A stretch of 5,656 nt of DNA from an uncultured Arenimonas sp. (lineage in GTDB: Bacteria; Pseudomonadota; Gammaproteobacteria; Xanthomonadales; Xanthomonadaceae). The stretch is from the NCBI GenBank assembly GCA_946480565.1, contig CAMLKR010000154.1, positions 1 to 5,656 of the forward strand. The letters are read 5' to 3'. Shown piece by piece: positions 1 through 4,927 of this stretch. The position numbers and the translations under genes were made by a program. The first letter of the stretch is position 1. The number at the start of each line of letters is the position of its first letter. The notes beneath the pieces are model-generated. The model saw only the letters and a program-made list of their open reading frames with translations. It had not been told where the DNA came from and did no database searches.

Positions 1-519
1 CGCCCCGCCGACACCGCCGACTTCGAGCGCCTGCTCGCCGACCATCCCGGCATCGTCGCCAAGGTCGCGGCCAGCTACGCCTTCGACCGCGACGACCGCG
101 CCGACCTCGCCCAGGAGATCCGCCTCCAGCTCTGGCACGGCTGGCCCGGCTACGACCCGGCGCGGCCCTTCGCCACCTGGATGTACCGGGTCGCGCTGAA
201 CGTCGCGATCTCGTGGCGGCGCCGGCAGCCGCGGGCGCCGCACGAATCTCTGGGCAGCGAACACGAGGACCTGGTCGGCGCCCGCGACGTCGACGCCGAA
301 AGCCGCCAGCGCCTGGCCCTGGTGCAGCAGGCGATGCAGTCGCTGGGTGCGCTGGACCGCGCGCTGCTGCTGCTGCACCTCGAAGGCTGCAGCCACCGCG
401 CCAGCGGCGAGGTGCTGGGCATCAGCGAAACCAATGCCGCGACCCGACTGGGCCGCATCCGCCAACACCTGCGCCGGCTCGCCGGCGAAGCCTCCGGAGA
501 AGACCATGGAACTGACTGA
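1..519 (+). CDS. ECF-type RNA polymerase sigma factor (5' end outside window)
   Basis: Likely directs RNA polymerase core to a small regulon, as sigma-70 group 4 (ECF) factors do. The frame is open from base 1, so the start codon lies upstream; the visible 172 residues are close to the usual 160-200 aa, so only a short N-terminus is missing. Region 2 spans about residues 8-75: DLAQEIRLQLW (35-45) matches the core-binding and -10 helices, and PFATWMYRVALNVAISWRRR (56-75) is the classic 2.3-2.4 motif. Region 4 spans about 104-160, with LVQQAMQSLGALDRALLLLHLEG leading into the helix-turn-helix SHRASGEVLGISETNAATRL (131-150) and a basic end, GRIRQHLRRL. The variable linker 76-103 is short and there is no region 3, typical of ECF factors. 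The last 14 nt overlap the next gene, a membrane protein that is the best candidate regulator. The ECF subgroup and inducing signal cannot be read from the sequence. Confidence 0.92.
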   Translation, partial: RPADTADFERLLADHPGIVAKVAASYAFDRDDRADLAQEIRLQLWHGWPGYDPARPFATWMYRVALNVAISWRRRQPRAPHESLGSEHEDLVGARDVDAESRQRLALVQQAMQSLGALDRALLLLHLEGCSHRASGEVLGISETNAATRLGRIRQHLRRLAGEASGEDHGTD

Positions 520-1150
520 ACTCGAAAACGCCTGGCGGCAGCTCGACACCCGCCTGGCCGGCCTGGAGGCGCAGGCGCGCGAACAGCGCCTGCACCGCCG
601 CCTGGACGCGCTGCGTTCGCGCATCCGCCTGCTCGGCTTCGGCCAGGCGCTGCAGCTGCTGGCCGGCGTCGCCCTGGTGGTGACGATCGCGCCGTGGTGG
701 ATCGAACGCTGGGGCCAGTGGCACCTGGTGGCCTACGGCATCGGCCTGCACGCCTACGGCCTGCTGCTGCTGATCACCGCGGTGGTGCAGCTGCTGGCGA
801 TCGCCATCCTCGACTACCGGCAGCCGGTCGCGAAGGTGCAGAAACGCCTGCTGCTGGTGCGGCGGGTGCGGATCTGGGGCGAACGCTGGGGCCTGGTGGC
901 CGGCTTCACGGCCTGGGTGCCGGCGGTGTTCGCGGGCCTGGCCTGGTTCGGCTGGGACGTCTGGCTGAGCCGGCCGTCGGTGGTGCTGGTCAACCTCGGC
1001 GCCGGCCTGGCCATGTCCGCGGGCGTCGCCTGGCTCAGCTACCGCTGCCGCGACTGGTTCGAGCGCGAAGCGGTGGGCGGTTCGCTGCGCGCCGCGCAGC
1101 AGGAGCTGGCGGCGCTGGAACAGGGGCCGCAGCCCGCGGTCCCCGATTGA
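506..1150 (+). CDS. Four-helix membrane protein, probable partner of the sigma factor
   Basis: 214 aa, not recognised by family. The ATG at 506 is preferred over upstream in-frame starts because GGAG at 496-499 sits 6 nt before it and it gives a 14-nt overlap with the sigma gene, typical of translational coupling. Residues 1-40 are hydrophilic, with Leu/Trp at heptad-like spacing (L3, L6, W10, L13, L17, L20) followed by an Arg-rich stretch, so a cytoplasmic helical or coiled-coil segment is likely. Four hydrophobic helices follow at about 43-65, 78-102, 127-150 and 157-178, with a basic loop (about 104-126, KVQKRLLLVRRVR) and a basic C-tail (from 179), which by the positive-inside rule places both ends in the cytoplasm. 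I infer from position that it may hold or tune the sigma factor at the inner membrane. It lacks a visible zinc-binding HxxxCxxC anti-sigma motif and a periplasmic sensor domain, so it is not a textbook anti-sigma factor. Confidence 0.82.
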   Translation: MELTELENAWRQLDTRLAGLEAQAREQRLHRRLDALRSRIRLLGFGQALQLLAGVALVVTIAPWWIERWGQWHLVAYGIGLHAYGLLLLITAVVQLLAIAILDYRQPVAKVQKRLLLVRRVRIWGERWGLVAGFTAWVPAVFAGLAWFGWDVWLSRPSVVLVNLGAGLAMSAGVAWLSYRCRDWFEREAVGGSLRAAQQELAALEQGPQPAVPD

Positions 1151-1630
1151 TCAGAGGACTTCCATGGCCTTCCAGGTCAACAGGCTCACCACCGCCGCCA
1201 CCAGCAGGTACCTCCAGGCCAGTTCCAGGAAACCGGCCGCCGACAGCCAGGCCGTCACCCCGGCGATGGCCAGCGCGGCGAGCGCGTAGAGCACGGTCTG
1301 GACCACGGTCGAGGCCAGCCGGATCCACCCCTCCAGGGCGTCGTCGGCGGCGCCGGACGGGCGGCGCCGCTCGGCCAAGCTGCGCAGGAAGGCCGGCGCG
1401 GTCGCGGCCGCGGCCACCAGGCTCAGGCCCATGCGCACGGCGCGGGCGCCGGCGATGCAGAACGCCAGGGCGAAGGCCATCGCCGCGCCGCTGTAGGGCA
1501 TCGGGTCTCCCCAGGTGGCGGTCGTCGCCGGGATCGCGGCCCATCCGCCGGCGCCCAGGGCGAGGATGAACTGCAGCGCCAGCGCGCCCATGCCCAACAG
1601 ATGGTCGCGGTCCACCCCGTGCGGATTCAC
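1151..1630 (-). CDS. Small hydrophobic membrane protein, function unknown
   Basis: 159 aa, not recognised. The start is GTG at 1630-1628, overlapping the TGA of the upstream gene as GTGA (1630-1627), which argues for translational coupling; an SD-like AGGCGG lies just upstream. An ATG at codon 14 (1591) is a weaker alternative with no clear ribosome binding site. About four or five hydrophobic segments are visible: roughly residues 11-31, 45-63, 66-83, 105-128 and 134-155. A charged loop (about 84-104, with ERRR at 87-90 and an acidic DDALEGW stretch at 96-102) separates the two halves. No catalytic or metal-binding pattern stands out. The stop abuts the stop of the convergent membrane protein with no spacer. 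Together with the coiled-coil protein upstream it forms a two-gene unit. The composition is Ala/Leu-rich, so the family call stays open. Confidence 0.75.
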   Translation of the reverse strand: MNPHGVDRDHLLGMGALALQFILALGAGGWAAIPATTATWGDPMPYSGAAMAFALAFCIAGARAVRMGLSLVAAAATAPAFLRSLAERRRPSGAADDALEGWIRLASTVVQTVLYALAALAIAGVTAWLSAAGFLELAWRYLLVAAVVSLLTWKAMEVL

Positions 1631-2223
1631 ACCGCGTCCGCCTGGTTCTTCAGGATCAACTCGGCCAGCCAGGCTTCGCCCTGCTCCATCAGTTCCAGCG
1701 GCGTCTGCTGCCAGCCGGTGAGCACCATGGCTTCGGCGATCGAGAACTCGAGCTGCTGCTTGGTGAACTTGCGCTGCCCGGCGATGACCGCCTCGAGCAC
1801 GGCGCGTCCGGGCATGGGCGCGTCCATCTCGGCTTCCTTGGCGGCGACGGCCGCGCCGGGATCGGCGCCGCCGTGGTCGGCCAGCCAGGCGATGCGAGCC
1901 AGGGCGTCGGACTGCGGGTCCTTGCCGGCCGGCACGCCGGGCGCCGCGGCGGCCAGGGCCTTCTGCAGGGTGTTGAGCTGGCCGGCGACCTTCATGCGCT
2001 GCAGGTTGGCGGCATCGCGGGCGTGTTCGGCGTCCTCGACGTCCTGGCGCAGGCGCGCGACCTCGGCGGGGTTGCCGGCGATGCTGGCGTCGGTGGGCGG
2101 GGCCGGTTCCAGCGCCTTGGCGATGACGTCCAGGCGGGCGAGCCAGTCGTCGCGCTCGCGCAGGCCGGGCGCGGCCGAGATCATGAACCGGAGGGATTGC
2201 AGCTGGGCGCGGGGGTCGCTCAT
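1627..2223 (-). CDS. Coiled-coil cytoplasmic protein, function unknown
   Basis: 198 aa, soluble, with no signal peptide or membrane helix, and not recognised by family. Residues 1-38 are a helical segment (AQLQSLRFM, then LRERDDWLARLDVIAKAL). A Pro-rich break at 40-44 is followed by a likely coiled coil at about 52-92 (AEVARLRQDVEDAEHARDA onward, ending LNTLQKAL). A Gly/Pro/Ala linker (about 91-102) leads to a helical C-terminal domain containing GQRKFTKQQLEFSIAEAM (149-166) and WLAELILKNQ (185-194). The ATG at 2223 has no Shine-Dalgarno sequence, but a good -10 box lies only 8 nt upstream, consistent with a leaderless transcript. The gene overlaps its downstream neighbour by 4 nt (GTGA), so the two proteins are probably made together. 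A regulatory or scaffold role is possible but is not shown by the sequence. Confidence 0.77.
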   Translation of the reverse strand: MSDPRAQLQSLRFMISAAPGLRERDDWLARLDVIAKALEPAPPTDASIAGNPAEVARLRQDVEDAEHARDAANLQRMKVAGQLNTLQKALAAAAPGVPAGKDPQSDALARIAWLADHGGADPGAAVAAKEAEMDAPMPGRAVLEAVIAGQRKFTKQQLEFSIAEAMVLTGWQQTPLELMEQGEAWLAELILKNQADAV

Positions 2224-2250
2224 GGGGCCCGAGTATAGGACGGCCCCATG
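2221..2250. repeat. Inverted repeat flanking the -10 box and start codon
   Basis: CATGGGGCC (2221-2229) and GGCCCCATG (2242-2250) are perfect 9-bp inverted arms around a 12-nt spacer that contains the -10 box. One arm includes the start codon of the 198-aa gene. In RNA reading through from folE, the arms could pair and hide that AUG; a transcript starting at the AUG would lack the upstream arm. Alternatively it is a protein-binding dyad or chance. Confidence 0.4.
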
Positions 2251-2261
2251 ACCGCGGTCAG
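2232..2261 (-). promoter_or_regulatory. Candidate sigma-70 promoter giving a leaderless transcript
   Basis: On the minus strand a -10 box TATACT (2237-2232) is preceded by CTGACC (2261-2256, 4/6 match to TTGACA) with an 18-bp spacer. The -10 ends only 8 nt before the ATG at 2223, so transcription would start at about 2225-2223, essentially at the start codon. No ribosome binding site lies between the -10 and the ATG, which fits leaderless initiation. This would drive the 198-aa and 159-aa pair independently of folE. No experimental support is available from sequence alone. Confidence 0.48.
2249..2260. promoter_or_regulatory. 12-bp perfect palindrome, candidate operator
   Basis: TGACCGCGGTCA is a perfect 12-bp dyad. 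It overlaps most of the proposed -35 box of the minus-strand promoter, where a dimeric repressor would block polymerase. Short GC palindromes arise by chance in DNA this GC-rich, but the TGA/TCA ends and the position make it more credible. No regulator gene in the window is an obvious partner. Confidence 0.28.
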
Positions 2262-2280
2262 CCTCCGGAGGGGCGGGTTC

Positions 2281-2877
2281 TCAGCGACCGGGGCCGACGT
2301 CGATGAAGGCCAGGAACTCGGCGCGGGTGCGGGCGTCGTCCCGGAAGGTGCCCAGCATCTTGGAGGTCACCATGCTGACGCCGCGCTTGTGGATGCCGCG
2401 GGTGGTCATGCATTCGTGCGCGCCTTCGACCACCACGCCGACGCCGCGCGGCTTCAGCACGTCCTGGATGCAGCGGGCGATCTGGGCGGTCATCTTCTCC
2501 TGCACCTGGAAGCGGCGGGCGTAGGCCTCGACCACGCGGGCCAGCTTGCTGATGCCCACCACCTTGCCGTCGGGCAGGTAGCCGATGTGCGCCTTGCCGA
2601 TGATCGGCGCCATGTGGTGCTCGCAGTGCGATTCGAACTCGATGTCGCGCAGCACGATCATCTCGTCGTAGCCGGCGACCTCCTCGAAGGTGCGCTCAAG
2701 GAATTCCCGCGGCTCGTCCTTGTAGCCGCTGAACCAGTCGCCGTAGGCTTCGGCGACGCGGCGCGGGGTGTCGAGCAGGCCCTCGCGGGCCGGGTCTTCC
2801 CCGGCCCAGCGCAGCAGTACGCGTACCGCGTCTTCGGCCTCGGCCTGGGTGACGGCGGGTTTTTCCTTGGCGCTCAT
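2281..2877 (-). CDS. folE: GTP cyclohydrolase I (FolE)
   Basis: Converts GTP to 7,8-dihydroneopterin triphosphate plus formate, the first step of tetrahydrofolate synthesis; cytoplasmic, and a homodecamer in known members. The 198-aa protein is a clear family match. [20 protein letters not shown] (82-101) supplies zinc ligands Cys85 and His88, and [15 protein letters not shown] (152-166) supplies Cys156. These equal E. coli Cys110, His113 and Cys181 with a constant offset of 25, and His87 and His154 match the catalytic histidines, so the enzyme should be active and zinc-dependent. The ATG at 2877 is chosen because AGGAG (2890-2886) lies 8 nt upstream and conservation begins just after it; an in-frame ATG at 2967 would add 30 unlikely residues and lies inside the inverted repeat. 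A weak -10-like TACACT at 2910-2905 could serve the gene, but I see no good -35. No other folate gene is nearby. Confidence 0.97.
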   Translation of the reverse strand: MSAKEKPAVTQAEAEDAVRVLLRWAGEDPAREGLLDTPRRVAEAYGDWFSGYKDEPREFLERTFEEVAGYDEMIVLRDIEFESHCEHHMAPIIGKAHIGYLPDGKVVGISKLARVVEAYARRFQVQEKMTAQIARCIQDVLKPRGVGVVVEGAHECMTTRGIHKRGVSMVTSKMLGTFRDDARTRAEFLAFIDVGPGR

Positions 2878-2947
2878 CGGCGACGCTCCTGGCGGCAGGC
2901 GCCCAGTGTAGCGCCGGCCCGTGCACGCGCCGCGACGACATCCGGCA

Positions 2948-3009
2948 AATCCGGGGTCAGAGTGCATTTATCCGACCGCGGCCGGATAAATGCACTCTGA
3001 CCCCGGATT
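2948..3009. repeat. REP-like 27-bp perfect inverted repeat, 8-nt loop
   Basis: Arms at 2948-2974 and 2983-3009 are perfect reverse complements; the loop is ACCGCGGC (2975-2982). Each arm carries GGGGTCAGAGTGCATTTATC (or its complement). I recall GGGGTCAGAGTGCA/ACA-type sequences as dispersed intergenic repeats in Xanthomonadaceae and other proteobacteria, sometimes next to RAYT (REP-associated tyrosine transposase) genes; this is memory, not a search, and no such transposase lies here. The element begins 4 nt after the stop of the MFS pump, so its transcript would form a very stable hairpin protecting or ending that mRNA. It has no following T-run, so it is not a canonical intrinsic terminator. 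Its AT-richer arms contrast with the flanking DNA, suggesting insertion. Confidence 0.85.
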
Positions 3010-3013
3010 GGTT

Positions 3014-4237
3014 TCAGCGGGGGCGGGTGGCGCGGTGGGAGACCCAGAGCGCCAGCGCGACGATCAGCGCCGACAGCAGGAAGGGCGCGCCGGGGAAATG
3101 CCAGTCCGCGTAGTCGCCGATGGCCGCGGCGAACACGCTGGTGAACATCACCGGCGCCGCAATGCCCGCCAGGCTGGCCAGGCTCATGAAGGCGCCCTGC
3201 AGCCGGCCCTGTTCGGCCGGGTCCACCTGACGCGTGGCCAGGGCCTGCACGGCCGGGTTCGCCAGGCCCCAGAACGCCATCACCGGGATGCCCGCCAGGA
3301 ACATCCAGCCGCTGGGGGCGAAGGCATACAGCGTGAAGCCGGCCAGGCCGCAGGTCTGGCCCAGCAGCAGCGCCCGGCGTTCGCCCAGCGCCTTCACCAG
3401 GCGGCCGATCAGCCCGGCCTGCACGATCGCCGTGCAGATGCCGACCGCCGCCAGCACGTAGCCGACTTCCTTGATGCCCCAGCCGTAGCGGTAGTCGGCG
3501 AACAGCACGAACACGCTCGGGAAGACGTAGTGGGCCAGGTTGTCGAGCATGATCACCGCCGCCAGGCCCAGCACGTGCGGATAACGCTTGATCAGCACCA
3601 GCGAGCCGATCGGGTTGGCGTGGCTCCAGTCGAAGCGCGGCGAGCGTTTTTCCGGCGGCAGCGATTCCGGCAGCACGAACCAGCCGTAGACGAAATTGAG
3701 CAGGGCCAGGCCGGCCGCGGCCCAGAACGGCGCGCGCAGGTCGATGTCGCCCAGCAGCCCGCCCACCACCGGGCCGATGATGAAGCCCAGGCCGAAGGCC
3801 GCGCCGAGCATGCCGTAGCTCTTGGCGCGGTTCTCCGGCGCCACCACGTCGGCGATGTAGGCGTTGGCGATGGAGAAGCTGGCGGCGGTGATGCCGGAGA
3901 TGATGCGGCCCACCAGCAGCCAGGGCAGCGAATCCGCGACCGCCATGAAGATGAAGTCCAGGCCCAGGCCGAGGCAGGAAAGGAGGATCACCGGGCGGCG
4001 CCCGAAGCGGTCCGACAGCGCGCCCTGGATCGGCGAGCTGACGAACTGGATGGCCGCGAACACCGTGCCGAACACGCCGACCCAGCCGGCCGCCACGGCG
4101 GTGTCGCCACCGACGAAGTCCTCGATCAGGTGCGGCAGCACCGGGATGATCAGGCCGAAGGCCAGGATGTCGATCAGCACCGTGATGAAGATGAAGACCA
4201 TCGCGGCGCGGCGCACGGGCGGCGCGGGAAGGGGCAT
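3014..4237 (-). CDS. TetA-like MFS drug/H+ antiporter
   Basis: Inner-membrane exporter of the major facilitator superfamily, DHA1 group, closest in pattern to the TCR/Tet family. The 407-aa length and roughly 12 hydrophobic helices fit. DILAFGLIIPVLPHLIEDF (23-41) is the TM1 signature with the acidic residue typical of Tet pumps. Motif A, GALSDRFGRRPV (72-83), lies between TM2 and TM3. GRIISGITAAS and NAYIADVVAPENRAKSYGM (TM4-5 region) are followed by motif C, GLGFIIGPVVGG (149-160). NPAVQALATRQVDPAEQGRLQG (327-348) matches the Tet loop before TM11. The ATG at 4237 is preferred; an in-frame TTG at 4243 and an ATG at 4201 are alternatives, and none has a good ribosome binding site. There is no divergent tetR-type gene, so it is probably a chromosomal multidrug or metabolite exporter. 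Substrate, including tetracycline, cannot be read from sequence. A PNPOx-family gene lies 56 nt upstream on the same strand. Confidence 0.93.
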   Translation of the reverse strand: MPLPAPPVRRAAMVFIFITVLIDILAFGLIIPVLPHLIEDFVGGDTAVAAGWVGVFGTVFAAIQFVSSPIQGALSDRFGRRPVILLSCLGLGLDFIFMAVADSLPWLLVGRIISGITAASFSIANAYIADVVAPENRAKSYGMLGAAFGLGFIIGPVVGGLLGDIDLRAPFWAAAGLALLNFVYGWFVLPESLPPEKRSPRFDWSHANPIGSLVLIKRYPHVLGLAAVIMLDNLAHYVFPSVFVLFADYRYGWGIKEVGYVLAAVGICTAIVQAGLIGRLVKALGERRALLLGQTCGLAGFTLYAFAPSGWMFLAGIPVMAFWGLANPAVQALATRQVDPAEQGRLQGAFMSLASLAGIAAPVMFTSVFAAAIGDYADWHFPGAPFLLSALIVALALWVSHRATRPR

Positions 4238-4293
4238 GTCCAAGGGGCGGGCCGGGAGCGGAAAGCGCGGAGTTTAGCCCAGGCCGCCGCGGC

Positions 4294-4869
4294 TTACGGC
4301 GACAGCCACCGGCCGTGCCAGCGGTCGTGATCGCGGGCGAAGGCCGCCCGGCGATGGCCGCTGGCGGCCAGCGAAAGCCAGTCCAGCGCCACCAGCTCGA
4401 TCCGGGCCAGCGCGAAGTGTCCGCGCGCCCGCGACAACAGCGCCGCGTCCATGGCCGCCGGCCGGTCGCCTTCGGTCTGATCGGACAACGGCGAACCCGG
4501 CGCGAACGGCACGCAATAGGTGCTGCGCGACGCCCGCCCGCAGGCGGCCCAGGCCGCATCGGCGTCCGCGTCGTCCAGGTGCAGCCGGACCTTGCCGGAC
4601 AGGCGCAGCTGTTCGCCGTGCCCGAAAAAACACCAGGCCACGCGGCCGTCGGCCTGCAGCTGGACGAGCTTCGGGCTGCGGCGGTCGGTGTGGAAACCGA
4701 CGCGGGCGGCCTCGGGGTCGACCGAGCGCAGCACGGCGTAACGCGCCTGCGGTCCATCGGCCGAAAGCGTGGCCAGCACGCCCTGGTGGAAGGGATCGTC
4801 GCGGCCGCGGGCGCCGGCCAGCAGGCGCGTCCAGGCGTGGTTCCAGACGGCGTCGAGGGTGTCGGTCAT
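4294..4869 (-). CDS. PNPOx-fold flavoprotein (pyridoxamine 5'-phosphate oxidase family)
   Basis: A 191-aa soluble protein of the FMN-binding split-barrel group. RYAVLRSV (43-50) and GFHTDRRSPKLVQL (58-71) match the family's strands and FMN phosphate-binding stretch, where PdxH has RxVLLK followed by FYTNxxSxKxxxL. VAWCFFGHGEQLRLSGKV (77-94) is the next barrel strand pair. The C-terminal part, ELVALDWLSLAASGHRRAAF (158-177) then RDHDRWHGRWLSP (179-191), resembles the PdxH dimerisation tail ending in R-L-x-P. It is shorter than E. coli PdxH (218 aa) and diverged, so genuine PNP/PMP oxidase activity is uncertain; a flavin- or F420-type reductase-like role is also possible. The ATG at 4869 is the natural start, without a strong ribosome binding site. 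It lies 58 nt downstream of the methyltransferase gene and 56 nt upstream of the pump, all on one strand, so co-transcription is possible. Confidence 0.87.
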   Translation of the reverse strand: MTDTLDAVWNHAWTRLLAGARGRDDPFHQGVLATLSADGPQARYAVLRSVDPEAARVGFHTDRRSPKLVQLQADGRVAWCFFGHGEQLRLSGKVRLHLDDADADAAWAACGRASRSTYCVPFAPGSPLSDQTEGDRPAAMDAALLSRARGHFALARIELVALDWLSLAASGHRRAAFARDHDRWHGRWLSP

Positions 4870-4899
4870 GGCGCCGATGGCAGCAGCCGGCGCGTGTGG

Positions 4900-4919
4900 G
4901 CGGCGCGAACGGGCGCCGC
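4900..4919 (-). terminator. Weak hairpin after the methyltransferase gene
   Basis: GCGGCGC (4900-4906) and GCGCCGC (4913-4919) form a perfect 7-bp stem with a 6-nt loop, starting 8 nt past the stop of the methyltransferase. No T-run follows on the minus strand, so intrinsic termination is doubtful; it may only stabilise or attenuate the transcript, or be chance in very GC-rich DNA. Confidence 0.22.
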
Positions 4920-4927
4920 GCGCGGCT

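Noticed and set aside
694..1569. 291-codon open frame on the plus strand
   Set aside because: Arg/Pro/Gly-rich shadow crossing the two convergent membrane genes, whose hydrophobic proteins are far more credible.
2262..2271. CCTCCGGAGG palindrome just after the folE stop
   Set aside because: 10-bp self-complementary with no loop and no T-run; neither a terminator nor clearly an operator.
2248..3000. 250-codon open frame on the plus strand opposite folE
   Set aside because: Complement of the certain folE gene; Asp/His/Ala/Val-rich with no motif.
2948..3009. Intrinsic terminator reading of the inverted repeat
   Set aside because: The stem is long and stable but no T-run follows on either strand, so it is listed as a repeat.
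4271..4276. -10-like TAAACT (minus strand) upstream of the pump
   Set aside because: Only 4/6 match and no -35 box at a suitable distance; too weak to list as a promoter.
2990..4330. 446-codon open frame on the plus strand opposite the pump
   Set aside because: Composition dominated by Arg, His, Gln, Asp and Ala with no domain pattern; the antisense strand of a GC-rich gene. It begins inside the inverted repeat.
2874..4757. 627-codon open frame on the minus strand
   Set aside because: It spans the pump and most of the flavoprotein gene in another frame, with Arg/Gly/Pro-rich low-complexity translation; a by-product of high GC.
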